Positions 44,801 through 54,959 of a DNA stretch of 64,000 bases are shown here, in pieces (position 1 is the first letter of the stretch; every line of letters begins with the position of its first letter). Origin of the DNA: Pseudoalteromonas sp049257235 (lineage in GTDB: Bacteria > Pseudomonadota > Gammaproteobacteria > Enterobacterales > Alteromonadaceae). The DNA lies in NCBI RefSeq assembly GCF_049257235.1, contig NZ_JBMMUF010000012.1, positions 1-64,000 of the forward strand, read 5' to 3'. Both the position numbers and the translations under genes were made by a program. The notes under the pieces are model-generated. The model was not told where the DNA came from, made no database searches, and saw only the letters and a list, made by a program, of their open reading frames with translations.

Positions 44801-46705
44801 ATGCAAAAGGGTTCCCAGGTGGTCCACCCAACCGGTTACCAAGGCGCGCAGGCTGTCTATAACGTCAGTCATTGGAGTGACGGTTACTTTGATATTAACG
44901 AACGCGGTGAGTTGGTTGCGTATCCAGATGGCGACAACTCAAAAGACGGTTTAGCGTTAAATACCTTGGTTGAGCGTTTTAAAGAGCAAGGGCTTACATT
45001 ACCAGTATTGGTGCGCTTTACTGACATTTTGCAACACCGCGCGACGCGCTTGATTGCTGCTTTTTCACAAGCAAAGCAAAGCAAAGAATACCGTGGTGAG
45101 TATACCTGTGTGTATCCAATTAAAGTGAACCAACAGCGTTCAGTGGTGAACAAGTTACTGGCTCATGATAGTGGCCAAGTGGGTCTTGAAGCTGGCTCTA
45201 AACCTGAGCTAATGGCAATTCTTGGTTTGGCGCAAAAAGACATCACTATCGTCTGTAATGGCTACAAAGACAGTGAGTTTATGCGTCTTGCCTTGATTGG
45301 TCAGGCAACGGGTCACAAGGTCAATATTGTGATTGAAAAGCTCTCAGAGTTAGACGCTTTGCTTAAAGAAATGGAAGCGATGAACCTCGAAGCGCCGATT
45401 GGTATTCGTATCCGTTTGAATTCAGTCGGTAAGGGAAAATGGCAAAATACCGGTGGTGAGCGTGGTAAGTTTGGCTTAACAGCCTCGCAAGTGTTGAGTG
45501 CTGTCGACAAGCTGAAAACGCACAACAAACTACACTTGCTGGAGCTGGTGCACTTCCATATCGGCTCACAGATCGCCAATATTCGTGATATTCACCGCGC
45601 CCTCACAGAATGTGCGCGTCATTATGCTCAATTGTTCAAAATGGGCGTACCACTGAAAACGGTCGATGTCGGTGGTGGCCTTGGTGTCGATTACGAAGGC
45701 TCAGGCTCGCGCAGTAGTTGTTCTATGAACTACACCGTCGAAGAATATGCGCGTAACGTGGTCTCTGCATTTGCAGAAGTCAGCGACAGCAATGATATTC
45801 CTCATCCGGCTATCATTACGGAATCTGGACGCGCATTAACAGCACATCATGCAGTGCTTATCACCGATGTTATCGATGTTGAGCGGGCGCCGAATAATCC
45901 AGTCACACTTGCCGCTGATGCAGACTTACCAAAAGTAGTTATGGAGATGCACCAAACTTGCCACAGCGTGAATCCGCGTATGGCACTAGAGAGCTATCAC
46001 GATGCCATGCATCTGTTTAGTGAAGCCCATAGTCAATATGTATTGGGTCTGTTAGATATCGAGCAGTGGGCTTTGGTAGAGCAATTGTATTTTGCTACAT
46101 TGCACCGAGTACGTGGCTGTTTGAGTGAATCTGCTCGCGCCCACCGTGAAGTCATTGACGAGCTCAATGAAAAGCTGGCTGATAAGCTCTTTGTTAACTT
46201 TTCACTGTTCCAGTCGTTACCAGATGTATGGGGTATTGGTCAGTTATTCCCTGTAGTGCCTATTGAGAATCTCGATAAGCCACTTGTTCAGCGCGTTATC
46301 ATTCAAGACATCACCTGTGACTCTGATGGTCAAATTCGCGAGTATGTAGATGGTGCTGGAGTGGAATCGAGTTTACCCATTCCGCGTTATGAGTTTGGTC
46401 AGCAATACCACCTGGCCATGTTCATGGTTGGTGCATACCAAGAAATCCTTGGCGACTTACATAACTTGTTTGGTGATACGGACTCAGTGCATGTAGAAAT
46501 GCGTGGTGGTGAGTATGCACTTACAAACAAGATAAAGGGTGATAGTGTTGAAGATGTACTCAAGTTTGTACATTATGACAGCAACGCATTGGCGGCGAGT
46601 TTTGAGCAGCGTATTAGCGCTATGAGCGCGACTGATGACGCTAAGCAACAATACTTGCAGGAGCTCAAGCACGGCCTCGAAGGCTACACCTATTTCGAAG
46701 ATTAA
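44801..46705 (+). CDS. speA: biosynthetic arginine decarboxylase
   Basis: 634 residues, PLP enzyme that decarboxylates arginine to agmatine, the first step to putrescine. PLP lysine in YPIKVNQQ (Lys108), glycine-rich VDVGGGLGVDYEGS near 289 for phosphate, and the C-terminal catalytic segment with CHSVNPR are visible. Full length. Divergent from speE. Two terminator-like hairpins follow. Confidence 0.95.
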   Translation: MQKGSQVVHPTGYQGAQAVYNVSHWSDGYFDINERGELVAYPDGDNSKDGLALNTLVERFKEQGLTLPVLVRFTDILQHRATRLIAAFSQAKQSKEYRGEYTCVYPIKVNQQRSVVNKLLAHDSGQVGLEAGSKPELMAILGLAQKDITIVCNGYKDSEFMRLALIGQATGHKVNIVIEKLSELDALLKEMEAMNLEAPIGIRIRLNSVGKGKWQNTGGERGKFGLTASQVLSAVDKLKTHNKLHLLELVHFHIGSQIANIRDIHRALTECARHYAQLFKMGVPLKTVDVGGGLGVDYEGSGSRSSCSMNYTVEEYARNVVSAFAEVSDSNDIPHPAIITESGRALTAHHAVLITDVIDVERAPNNPVTLAADADLPKVVMEMHQTCHSVNPRMALESYHDAMHLFSEAHSQYVLGLLDIEQWALVEQLYFATLHRVRGCLSESARAHREVIDELNEKLADKLFVNFSLFQSLPDVWGIGQLFPVVPIENLDKPLVQRVIIQDITCDSDGQIREYVDGAGVESSLPIPRYEFGQQYHLAMFMVGAYQEILGDLHNLFGDTDSVHVEMRGGEYALTNKIKGDSVEDVLKFVHYDSNALAASFEQRISAMSATDDAKQQYLQELKHGLEGYTYFED

Positions 46706-46710
46706 TCATA

Positions 46711-46740
46711 GATGTGGGCGTTATGCCCACACATCGGTTT
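46711..46740 (+). terminator. hairpin after speA
   Basis: GATGTGGGC / GCCCACACATC near-perfect stem with loop GTTAT, followed by GGTTT. Confidence 0.6.
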
Positions 46741-46750
46741 TCTCATCGTC

Positions 46751-46782
46751 AAAAAAAGCGCTATCATTGGCGCTTGTTTTTT
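46751..46782 (+). terminator. intrinsic terminator after speA
   Basis: AAAAAAAGCGC / GCGCTTGTTTTTT stem with an 8-base loop and a T run, just before the acyltransferase gene. Confidence 0.75.
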
Positions 46783-46803
46783 ACCCCACATAGGAAATGA
46801 GTT

Positions 46804-47697
46804 TTGCGTGCAGTAGTTGCTTTAGTTAGGCAGATTATCAGTGTGAGTTTGTACACCCTCAATACCTTATTTTGGTTTTTCCCTATTGTATTGTGTGGCG
46901 TATTAAAGTTAATCCCGCTAAAACCATGGCAAAAAGCGATGAGCGCAACTGCAAAAGGTTTGGCAAGCATGTGGGTTGCGTGTAACTCAGTTAATCAAAA
47001 GTTGGTTACTCCCTATAAGCTTGAAGTAACAGGACTTGAGCAGATAAAACGCAGGGATTGGTATCTCATTATTGCTAACCACCAAAGCTGGGTGGATATC
47101 TTAGTGATGCAACGTATTTTCCGCGGCCGAATTCCATTTTTGAATTTCTTTTTGAAAAAAGAACTGCTTTATGTGCCGTTTTTAGGCTTGGCGTGGTGGG
47201 CGCTGGACTTCCCGTTTATGAAGCGTACAAGCAAATCGCAATTGAAGAAAAATCCTAAATTACGCGGTAAAGATATAGAAACCACACGCAAAGCCTGCGA
47301 AAAGTTTAAGGAAATGCCCGTTTCAATCGTCAACTTTGTTGAAGGTACGCGCTACACCAAGCAAAAACACCAACGTCAAAATAGCCCATTCAACCATCTA
47401 TTGAAACCAAAAGCGGGTGGTATTGCTTTTGTGTTGCAAGCGATGGGCGAGCAAATTGGTAAGATAGTGAATGTCACCATTCATTACCCAAGTGGAATTC
47501 CAACCTTTATGGACTTGGCGGCTGGGCGCGTAAAAGAAGTGACCGTCCATGTAGAGGTGATCCCGTTAGCCCAAGAGCTTATTGGTGATTACAGTAACGA
47601 TAATGCGTTTCGTGTTGAATTTCAGCAACATCTCAATACGCTATGGCAAGAAAAAGACGCCACTTATCAGCAATTAGCAGAGCGAAGTGGGAGTTAA
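46804..47697 (+). CDS. YihG-like PlsC family acyltransferase (copy 1)
   Basis: 297 residues; membrane acyltransferase with an N-terminal helix (about 12-38) and the catalytic HX4D in NHQSWVD near 92, followed by FVEGTRYT near 178. It reads like E. coli YihG, which is thought to remodel phospholipid acyl chains. The TTG start at 46804 is used because AGGA lies 8 bases upstream. Two bases separate it from a second copy. Confidence 0.88.
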   Translation: MRAVVALVRQIISVSLYTLNTLFWFFPIVLCGVLKLIPLKPWQKAMSATAKGLASMWVACNSVNQKLVTPYKLEVTGLEQIKRRDWYLIIANHQSWVDILVMQRIFRGRIPFLNFFLKKELLYVPFLGLAWWALDFPFMKRTSKSQLKKNPKLRGKDIETTRKACEKFKEMPVSIVNFVEGTRYTKQKHQRQNSPFNHLLKPKAGGIAFVLQAMGEQIGKIVNVTIHYPSGIPTFMDLAAGRVKEVTVHVEVIPLAQELIGDYSNDNAFRVEFQQHLNTLWQEKDATYQQLAERSGS

Positions 47698-47699
47698 CC

Positions 47700-48623
47700 A
47701 TGCTTAAGCGATTATTACCCAAATGGCTGGCAGGGGCATTAGCCACCTTATTAGCAATGGCCAACACTTTGGTGTGGGGAGTGATCGTTTTCTTACTCGG
47801 GTTGGTCAAGATCATTGCGCCAATTCGACCTGTGACCTTGCTATTACACTGGGCGTACAACGGATGGCGTATCGGTAATCGCTGGGCGTTACGCATAGGC
47901 TGTGGTGAAATCAAGGTCCAGTTTAGTGGCGACGTAGATAAAGACGCATGGTATTTGCTTATCGCCAACCACTTAAGCTGGTTGGATATTGTTGTACTCA
48001 GTGCAGTGACCGATTTACCCGCGCCGAAGTTCTTCTTAAAAGATGAGCTTAAATATGTCCCTTTCATTGGCAGCGGCGCGTGGGCAATGGGAATGCCATT
48101 TATGAAGCGTGCCAGCAAAGAGCAAATTGCGAAAAATCCTAAGCTTAAAGGTATGGATGTAGAGCGCACGAAGAAAAGCTGCCATAACTTTAAAGACTAC
48201 CCGTCATGCATCGTCAATTTTGTCGAAGGGTCGCGTTTTACCGCACATAAACATCAACGCCAGCAAAGCCCTTTTACTCATTTACTGAAACCAAAAGCCG
48301 GTGGTATCGCTTTTGCTCTGCAAGTTTTGGGTGAACAGTTTGACGGCTTGCTCAATGCAACGATATGTTATAACTCTAAAAGTGCACATATTTGCCGTGA
48401 TTTTATGACGGGTCAGCTAAGCAGCATCGAACTATTAGTCGAGGTGAAAGAGATTGCTCCGCAGATGTTGGGAGATTATCAGCATGACAAACAGTTTCGT
48501 GTTGAGTTCCAGCGCTTGCTCAATGATGTTTGGTATGAAAAAGATCAGCTAATCGCCAAGCAACGTGATGCACAGTCGACAGATTTAGAAATGCAGGTTA
48601 TTAAAAATACAGGAAAAGTATGA
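47700..48623 (+). CDS. YihG-like PlsC family acyltransferase (copy 2)
   Basis: 307 residues; tandem paralogue of the previous gene with NHLSWLD (HX4D), LLKPKAGGIAFALQ and FVEGSRFT. The start at 47700 has AGTGGGAG upstream; an earlier in-frame ATG is within the previous gene. The stop overlaps the mscS-like start by ATGA, so three genes form one operon linking acyl remodelling with a membrane-tension channel. Confidence 0.88.
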   Translation: MLKRLLPKWLAGALATLLAMANTLVWGVIVFLLGLVKIIAPIRPVTLLLHWAYNGWRIGNRWALRIGCGEIKVQFSGDVDKDAWYLLIANHLSWLDIVVLSAVTDLPAPKFFLKDELKYVPFIGSGAWAMGMPFMKRASKEQIAKNPKLKGMDVERTKKSCHNFKDYPSCIVNFVEGSRFTAHKHQRQQSPFTHLLKPKAGGIAFALQVLGEQFDGLLNATICYNSKSAHICRDFMTGQLSSIELLVEVKEIAPQMLGDYQHDKQFRVEFQRLLNDVWYEKDQLIAKQRDAQSTDLEMQVIKNTGKV

Positions 48624-49810
48624 AAACCGGTCATCTACAAAGTGTCATCAAACCCTTATTTGCCGACAGTGACCAAGCGCAGCTACTTAGTGCGTTGAGT
48701 GCCACAGGGATTGGCATCATAGCAATCATCTTACTTTATGTTGTGATTTCCCGTTTAGTCTTACCTAGTGTTGAAAAGCTCGTATTGCGACTCGCTCCTG
48801 CTACTACCAGAGCATTGCAACCCTATTTAGTGAAACTCAACAAACGCCTCGCTGGGTTTATTTGTTGTGTCGTGTTTCTTACCTCTTTTCATGTCGTGTT
48901 CCCGGCGACCGACTTGTATGTTGATATTATCCGCACCTGTGTAAAGGCCATGATGATCGTCTATGGCGGCTTCATTGTGAGCAGTATCGTGAGTATTGGC
49001 GGAGCCATCTATAACCAATTTGAATTTTCCCGTGAAGTGCCAATTCAGGGGCTTATTCAGCTGGTGAAGCTCGTTACATTCATTATTTGCGCCATACTCA
49101 TCGTCGCGTTGGTGTTGGAGCGCTCACCTACCTATATTATTTCAGGCTTCGGTGCCATCGCTGCGGTGGCGTTGTTAGTATTTAAAGACACTATTTTGGG
49201 CTTTGTGGCGAGTATTCAAATTGCCGCCAATCGACTGGTTACTTATGGTGACTGGATACAGGTTGATAGCTACGGCGCGGACGGCGAAGTCATTGATTTG
49301 GGCTTAAACACCGTCAAAGTACGCAATTGGGACAACACCATCACCACGTTGCCGACTTACACACTTGTCTCAGGGTCGTTCAAAAACTGGCGCGGCATGT
49401 TGGACTCCGGTGGCCGTCGCATTAAACGTTCATTGAACATCGATATGAACAGTATTCGCATCGCTGGCGAGCAATTGCAACAAGCTATTGAGAGTGAGCT
49501 TTCGCTTTCACGATACATCGACGCAGATACGTTGCCTGATCAGGTTACAAACTTAGGTTTGTTTCGTCGTTATGCTGAGGGGTATCTGCGCAATCATGAG
49601 CAGGTTAATCAGGATTTGTTGCTTATGGTGCGTGAGTTGCAGCCGCTTAATCATGGTTTACCCATCGAAATATACTGCTTTAGCGCGGATAAACGCTGGA
49701 TTCACTATGAACATCTACAAGCGGAAATAATGGATCATCTGCTGGCGATACTGCCTATGTTTGAACTCAGGCCATATCAAAGTGTGACAGGGCAATTGAG
49801 TACCCACTGA
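48620..49810 (+). CDS. MscS family mechanosensitive channel
   Basis: 396 residues with membrane helices at about 24-45, 76-93, 100-123 and 142-168; the last two precede the pore helix and the beta domain (VKVRNWDNTITTLPTY) that define MscS. It relieves turgor on hypo-osmotic shock. ATGA overlap with the acyltransferase indicates coupling. Confidence 0.87.
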   Translation: MKTGHLQSVIKPLFADSDQAQLLSALSATGIGIIAIILLYVVISRLVLPSVEKLVLRLAPATTRALQPYLVKLNKRLAGFICCVVFLTSFHVVFPATDLYVDIIRTCVKAMMIVYGGFIVSSIVSIGGAIYNQFEFSREVPIQGLIQLVKLVTFIICAILIVALVLERSPTYIISGFGAIAAVALLVFKDTILGFVASIQIAANRLVTYGDWIQVDSYGADGEVIDLGLNTVKVRNWDNTITTLPTYTLVSGSFKNWRGMLDSGGRRIKRSLNIDMNSIRIAGEQLQQAIESELSLSRYIDADTLPDQVTNLGLFRRYAEGYLRNHEQVNQDLLLMVRELQPLNHGLPIEIYCFSADKRWIHYEHLQAEIMDHLLAILPMFELRPYQSVTGQLSTH

Positions 49811-49833
49811 CCGCGGGCACTCACACGCTATAG

Positions 49834-50976
49834 TTAGAAACCAAATTGCAGTAATAACAGCCCTAATGCTATGTACGCGGCAATCATTGCCAGTATTGGC
49901 GTTTTATACTGACGCAGCACCCATAAACCAAGCGCGGCAAACACAACGTACCACCAATGCGATAATCCGGCAGGTATGATTGGGTTATACAGCGCCGCCA
50001 CAATAAAGCCAACTACGGTTGCATTTATGGCTCTGCTCATCCCTGATATAAGCGGATTAGCCATCAGGGCTGACCAATGTTTATAAAATGCCAATACCAA
50101 TAGAAACCCCGGAAGGAAAATGGCCGCTGTTGCTATCAATGCGCCGATAATAGGGGATTGAGGTAACAAAACAGCACCTAAGTAGGTCGCAAAGGTAAAC
50201 ATGGGCCCTGGGATAGCCTGCGCCGCCGCATAGCCTGATAAAAAGGCATCAGCATCAACGTCGATAAGTATGGTGTCTAACAGCGGTAAGACAACATGGC
50301 CGCCCCCAAACACCAAAGAACCAGCTTGGTAAAACTGCGCAGCAAGTAGCCATAATCCAGATGTCGCGACAAAACTCATCGCGAATAACACCACAAAAAT
50401 AATCAATGGGCCCAAACTCAGCGACGACGAAGGCTTTGTGCTCGCTTGCTCGAATGGTTGCAAAAACACCATGCCAACAATACCTGCTACCCCGAGAATG
50501 ATCAGTTGCGTGTATAAGCTTGGAGCGAAAATAAGGGCGATGGCACTGAGTAGGGCGAGTAGTTTGGTAATGTGTGAATTGCAGAAGCTTTTTGCCATGG
50601 TGAGTAGGGCATCGCAGACAATGACAACAGCAAATAACTTTAATCCGGTGATAACCCCCTGAGTGGCCCACTGCAACTGCGTAGCACCGATGGCAAGGAG
50701 CATCATGATTAATACCGACGGTAAGGTAAAGCCGATGAAGGCAGTGACAGCGCCCGCCAATCCTGCTCGTTCTAAACCGATAGCGAAACCCACTTGTGAG
50801 CTTCCAGGGCCAGGTAACAGTTGGCTCAACGAGATAAGTTGGCCATATTGTTGTTGGTTGAGCCATTTTTTATTGTCAACGAAGTGACGCTGAAAATAGC
50901 CCAAGTGCGCAGCAGGGCCGCCAAAGCTGGTGCAGCCTAAAAGGAAGAATTGATAAAATAGCGATAACAATTTCAT
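49834..50976 (-). CDS. chrA: chromate efflux transporter ChrA
   Basis: 380 residues, a two-domain CHR protein of about 10-12 membrane helices. The family motif SFGGPAAHLGYFQRHF is near residue 17 and the second half repeats a related FGGGHVVLP near 221. Exports chromate. It ends close to the converging mscS-like gene and is divergent from the binding-protein gene. Confidence 0.92.
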   Translation of the reverse strand: MKLLSLFYQFFLLGCTSFGGPAAHLGYFQRHFVDNKKWLNQQQYGQLISLSQLLPGPGSSQVGFAIGLERAGLAGAVTAFIGFTLPSVLIMMLLAIGATQLQWATQGVITGLKLFAVVIVCDALLTMAKSFCNSHITKLLALLSAIALIFAPSLYTQLIILGVAGIVGMVFLQPFEQASTKPSSSLSLGPLIIFVVLFAMSFVATSGLWLLAAQFYQAGSLVFGGGHVVLPLLDTILIDVDADAFLSGYAAAQAIPGPMFTFATYLGAVLLPQSPIIGALIATAAIFLPGFLLVLAFYKHWSALMANPLISGMSRAINATVVGFIVAALYNPIIPAGLSHWWYVVFAALGLWVLRQYKTPILAMIAAYIALGLLLLQFGF

Positions 50977-51060
50977 AGTTAAATTATACTTACATCTTAT
51001 GGTGCTTTTATGACACTATAGGTTGCGTAAATGAGTTGTAACATAATCAAGATTGTACCC

Positions 51061-51837
51061 ATGCAGTGTATCAGGTTCCTTGTCGGTTTTTTTCTACTAA
51101 TTGAAAGTAATTTTTTATTTGCCAACAGTGGGAAAATCACTGTTGCCGTGCATCATTCTCCGCCGTATACAATGACACACGATGTGAGTGAACCAAAGGG
51201 GGTGATAGTCGATATTCTTCGTCCTATTGCTCAGCAACTAGGCGTTAAGCTTAAACCAGTCGCATGCCCATTCTCACGTTGTATGCATATGTTGGAGCAA
51301 GGTGAAGTCGACATCATGGGATCATTGATCCGCACCCCCGAACGCGAAAAGCAATTTACGTTTTTAACACCACCCTACATGGCGCTGCACTCATCATTTC
51401 GCTTTTATTCTTTACGTTCAAATGATGTGAGCGTAGAAAAATATGAAGACTTGCGTGGTAAACGCATAGCCACTATGCGAGGTGCTGTGCACTTTAAGCG
51501 ATTCGACAATGATAAGGAAATAACGCGTGTGCCGGTTATGTCGGAGCAAATAGCTGTTGAGATGCTACTAAAAGACCGTGTTGATTTGTTTATTGGCGTT
51601 GAGGACACCGCTGATCACTCCATGGGTTATTTAAAGTTGCCCACGGAGCGCCTTGTAAAGCAGCCATACCAGTTTGAAGACTCCATCTTTGGACACATGG
51701 TATTTAGTCAGAAATTTTCGCAAACAACATTGGCGTCAGAGTTGATGATGCACTATCGTGCTATGGCTGACACCGGCAGGCTGAGTGAAATTGTTGCTCC
51801 TTATGCACTGCCGCCAGTGCCAAGTTACTCTTTATAA
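51061..51837 (+). CDS. periplasmic solute-binding protein-like protein
   Basis: 258 residues from the chosen ATG 51061 (MQCIRFLVGF), which gives a signal peptide ending near LFA; an ATG at 51031 is also in frame. The mature part is a type 3 substrate-binding fold: HSPPYTM near residue 32, GVIVDILRPIAQQLG, VDIMGSLIRTPEREKQ near 88. It has no adjacent transporter, so it may be a sensor or an orphan. The ligand is unknown. Confidence 0.82.
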   Translation: MQCIRFLVGFFLLIESNFLFANSGKITVAVHHSPPYTMTHDVSEPKGVIVDILRPIAQQLGVKLKPVACPFSRCMHMLEQGEVDIMGSLIRTPEREKQFTFLTPPYMALHSSFRFYSLRSNDVSVEKYEDLRGKRIATMRGAVHFKRFDNDKEITRVPVMSEQIAVEMLLKDRVDLFIGVEDTADHSMGYLKLPTERLVKQPYQFEDSIFGHMVFSQKFSQTTLASELMMHYRAMADTGRLSEIVAPYALPPVPSYSL

Positions 51838-51942
51838 AAGTATATTAACCGTTACAATAGCGCTCTTGCGTTCAGTTGCCTTAATCAGCTGTTCATTAAT
51901 ATTTGCTACCATCCCCTGAGGATAAGAATAGGAATATAACTC

Positions 51943-52587
51943 ATGGCCAAACTAGTAAAATCGTTAACTCCACTCGTTGTTGCTGCGTCAGTTACCTTAG
52001 TGCTGAGCGGCTGTCAGGCTACAAATACACAAAAAGGCGCTGGTATTGGTGCGGGTATTGGTGCTGTGCTAGGTAAGGCAACAGGTGATCATGACGATAA
52101 ACGTATTTTCATTGGTGCTGCAATTGGTGCGCTTGCAGGTGCTGCGGTCGGTGATTACATGGACAGACAAGAGCAGGCGTTTCGCGATGAACTAGCAGGT
52201 TCAGGTGTTGAAGTTGTGCGTGAAGGCGACAACATTCGTCTAGTGATGCCATCAAACATCACCTTTGCAACGGATCAGTCATATATTTCAAGTGGTTTTC
52301 ACAAGACGCTAGACGCTATCGCAAGTGTGATGAATAAGTATGAGAAAACGTACCTAAGCGTTGAAGGTCATACTGACAGCACAGGCGATGCGGGTTATAA
52401 CCAAAACTTGTCAGAGCAACGTGCATCAAGCGTGAAAAGCTATTTAGTGAACAGCAATATCCTTGCTGCGCGTGTCAGCACTCGAGGTTGGGGTGAAACA
52501 CGTCCTATCGCGGATAATGGCACCGCGAATGGCCGCGCTCTTAACCGCCGTGTTGAAATTCAAATTGTACCAAACGTACAAAACTAA
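51943..52587 (+). CDS. OmpA-family lipoprotein with glycine zipper
   Basis: 214 residues: a lipoprotein signal with lipobox LSGC (Cys23), a glycine-zipper segment (about 30-75: GAGIGAGIGAVLG, GAAIGALAGAAVG) and an OmpA-type peptidoglycan-binding domain (about 100-210, with VEGHTDSTGDAGYN and LSEQRA). It is the YiaD type, tying the outer membrane to the cell wall. Its stop overlaps the converging ABC gene's stop by 4 bp. Confidence 0.92.
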   Translation: MAKLVKSLTPLVVAASVTLVLSGCQATNTQKGAGIGAGIGAVLGKATGDHDDKRIFIGAAIGALAGAAVGDYMDRQEQAFRDELAGSGVEVVREGDNIRLVMPSNITFATDQSYISSGFHKTLDAIASVMNKYEKTYLSVEGHTDSTGDAGYNQNLSEQRASSVKSYLVNSNILAARVSTRGWGETRPIADNGTANGRALNRRVEIQIVPNVQN

Positions 52588-54359
52588 GACGTGTGTGTGG
52601 GCTGATTAAACTGTAGCTCACACAACCTTTGATACAGTGGTGACTCTTGCAACAAACGCGAATGGTCGCCACTTGCCACAACCTTCCCCTCATCCATCAC
52701 TACAATTCTATCGGCATGCATAACCGTGCTAAGGCGATGAGCAATGATAAGCGTTGTTCGTGACTTCATTAATTCGGTCAATGCAGCTTGGACATGATGC
52801 TCACTTTGCGCGTCTAATGCGCTTGTCGCTTCGTCAAGCAGCAGAATTTCAGGATCTTTCAATATCGCTCTGGCGATAGCGACACGTTGTTTTTGACCAC
52901 CTGATAAACGCACGCCGCGCTCGCCTAAAAAGCTCTGATAGCCCTCTGGTAACGTGGTAACAAAGTCATGAGCATGGGCTTGCTTTGCAGCTGCAATCAC
53001 ATCTTCTTCACTTGCATCGAGTTTGCCATAGGCAATGTTGTGAAAGACATCCGCACTAAAAAGCACAGGTTGCTGTGCCACAATCGCCATCTTGTCGCGT
53101 AGGTCATGTAAAGTAAGGTCTTTGATATTGGTGCCTTGCACAGTGATGCCGCCACTTGAAACGTCATAGAATCGTTGTAATAACTCAAACAGCGTGCTTT
53201 TTCCCGCACCTGAAGGACCAACTATGGCGACTGTTTCACCACTGCGAATGCTCAAGTTAAAGTCACTTAGCGCCGCTTGCTTGGGGCGCGATGGATAATG
53301 AAAAGTCACGTCTTTGAACTGTAAAAGTGGCTCTGCGGTGCTTGCCAGTGCAACAGGATTAATTGGGTCAGCAATATCACTGCGTACTTCGAGTAATTCA
53401 ACCAGTCTCTTTGCCGCACCCGCAGCGCGTTGCAATTCGCCATAAATTTCAGCAACAGTACCCACCGACATCGCCACCACGATAGCGTAAAACACAAACG
53501 CAGCTAGCTCACCTCCTGACATGGTACCGTTTAACACATCAACGCCGCCGCTGTAGAGCATGAAGCTGATCCCTGAAAAAGAGATAAAAATCACAAAAGC
53601 GATTAAGAATGCACGTTGCATAATACGCTTTTTGGCGACGGCAAAGGCTTTATCGACTTCAGAATCGAACGCTTGGCGTTCTTGGCCTTGACGGTTAAAG
53701 CTATGCACCGTTTTGATATTTTGCATTACTTCACCAGCATACGTGCTGATATCCGCGATGGCATCTTGTGAACTGCTTGCCAATTTGCGCACCCGCTTGC
53801 CGAAGAGCTTCATTGGCAATAGCACAGTCGGAACGCACAACAGCACAATCAACGTAAGCTTGATGTTGGTCACAAATAACATGATCACACCGCCAATTAA
53901 CATCAGTGTGCTGCGCAGTGCCATTGATAACGAAGAGCCGACAATACTTTGCAATAAGGTCGTGTCTGTGGTGAGGCGAGACATAATCTCGCCGCTGCGA
54001 TTTTCTTCAAAATAACTCGGGTGTAGGGCTACGATGCGCTCAAAAACAGCTTTGCGAATATCGCTGCTTACACGCTCGCCAATCCAGCTCATAAGATAGA
54101 AGCGACAAAAAATACCTACAGCCATCACCGCAATTAAAGCGATGAGCACAAAGACAGATGCGCGCAGTTGGGTCATTGAGCCGGCGATAAAGCCTTGGTC
54201 AATGACTTGTTTGAGCCCTTGACCCAATGACAAGTTGATACCGGCGGTTATCACCAAAGCGAGGAGCGCGGCTGCGACAACCCATTTATAGGGAATGAGA
54301 AAACGAAAAATAGGGCGCAGATGGCGCAGAGCACTTTTTTCAGTGGCTGTATCGGTCAT
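52584..54359 (-). CDS. ABC transporter, fused permease-ATPase (MsbA-like)
   Basis: 591 residues from the chosen start (MTDTATEKSA, 54359): a six-helix export domain (about 20-320) and an ATPase with Walker A GPSGAGKST (381-389), Q-loop, signature LSGGQKQR, and Walker B ILLLDEATSALD. Half-transporter working as a homodimer; lipid or drug export is likely but the substrate is unknown. An in-frame extension to 54506 is not supported. Confidence 0.9.
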   Translation of the reverse strand: MTDTATEKSALRHLRPIFRFLIPYKWVVAAALLALVITAGINLSLGQGLKQVIDQGFIAGSMTQLRASVFVLIALIAVMAVGIFCRFYLMSWIGERVSSDIRKAVFERIVALHPSYFEENRSGEIMSRLTTDTTLLQSIVGSSLSMALRSTLMLIGGVIMLFVTNIKLTLIVLLCVPTVLLPMKLFGKRVRKLASSSQDAIADISTYAGEVMQNIKTVHSFNRQGQERQAFDSEVDKAFAVAKKRIMQRAFLIAFVIFISFSGISFMLYSGGVDVLNGTMSGGELAAFVFYAIVVAMSVGTVAEIYGELQRAAGAAKRLVELLEVRSDIADPINPVALASTAEPLLQFKDVTFHYPSRPKQAALSDFNLSIRSGETVAIVGPSGAGKSTLFELLQRFYDVSSGGITVQGTNIKDLTLHDLRDKMAIVAQQPVLFSADVFHNIAYGKLDASEEDVIAAAKQAHAHDFVTTLPEGYQSFLGERGVRLSGGQKQRVAIARAILKDPEILLLDEATSALDAQSEHHVQAALTELMKSRTTLIIAHRLSTVMHADRIVVMDEGKVVASGDHSRLLQESPLYQRLCELQFNQPTHTS

Positions 54360-54562
54360 GTTGGAACCTACCGGGGAACACAGATTAAGAGTGTAACATG
54401 CTCTAGTGGTGAACATCGCTGCTTTTATGAGTGACGTGTAGAGTCGGTTAATTATCTTGGTGTTCAATGTTACTGGTTGTACTACCACTGTGCGCATAAT
54501 TTGCACGGCGCTGGATTTTCCATCACAATGATTTTGTGAACAATTAACAGGGAATTATGCAT

Positions 54563-54955
54563 ATGCAAGCAACAGGTACGTTTACAGTGACGCTCAATCC
54601 GCAAGAGGGATACACCACGGGCGTCGATGGCATCAAGCTAGGGCGTATGTCTATCGACAAGGCATTTACTGGTGAATTACATGGTATTAGCCAAGGCGAG
54701 ATGTTAAGCGCTATGACTACCGTGCAAGGTTCTGCTGGCTATGTTGCCATTGAGCAGGTAACGGGCACGCTAGGGGATAAAAAAGGCAGTTTTGTGTTGC
54801 AACACTTCGGTACCATGGATCAAGGTAAAGATAGACTCACTCTAGAAGTGGTGCCAGATTCAGGCAGTGGCGAGCTTGTTGGTTTATCAGGAAGCATGAG
54901 CATTCGCATCGAAAATGGTGTGCACCATTATCAATTTGACTATCAATTAGGGTAA
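54563..54955 (+). CDS. DUF3224 domain protein
   Basis: 130 residues, a small cytoplasmic beta-barrel family of unknown role (ATGTFTV start, FTGELHGISQGEML near 38, YVAIEQVTG near 64). Two ATGs, at 54557 and 54563, are in frame; the second is 9 bases after AGGGA. It is 4 bp from the next gene and probably co-transcribed. Confidence 0.8.
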   Translation: MQATGTFTVTLNPQEGYTTGVDGIKLGRMSIDKAFTGELHGISQGEMLSAMTTVQGSAGYVAIEQVTGTLGDKKGSFVLQHFGTMDQGKDRLTLEVVPDSGSGELVGLSGSMSIRIENGVHHYQFDYQLG

Positions 54956-54959
54956 GCCG

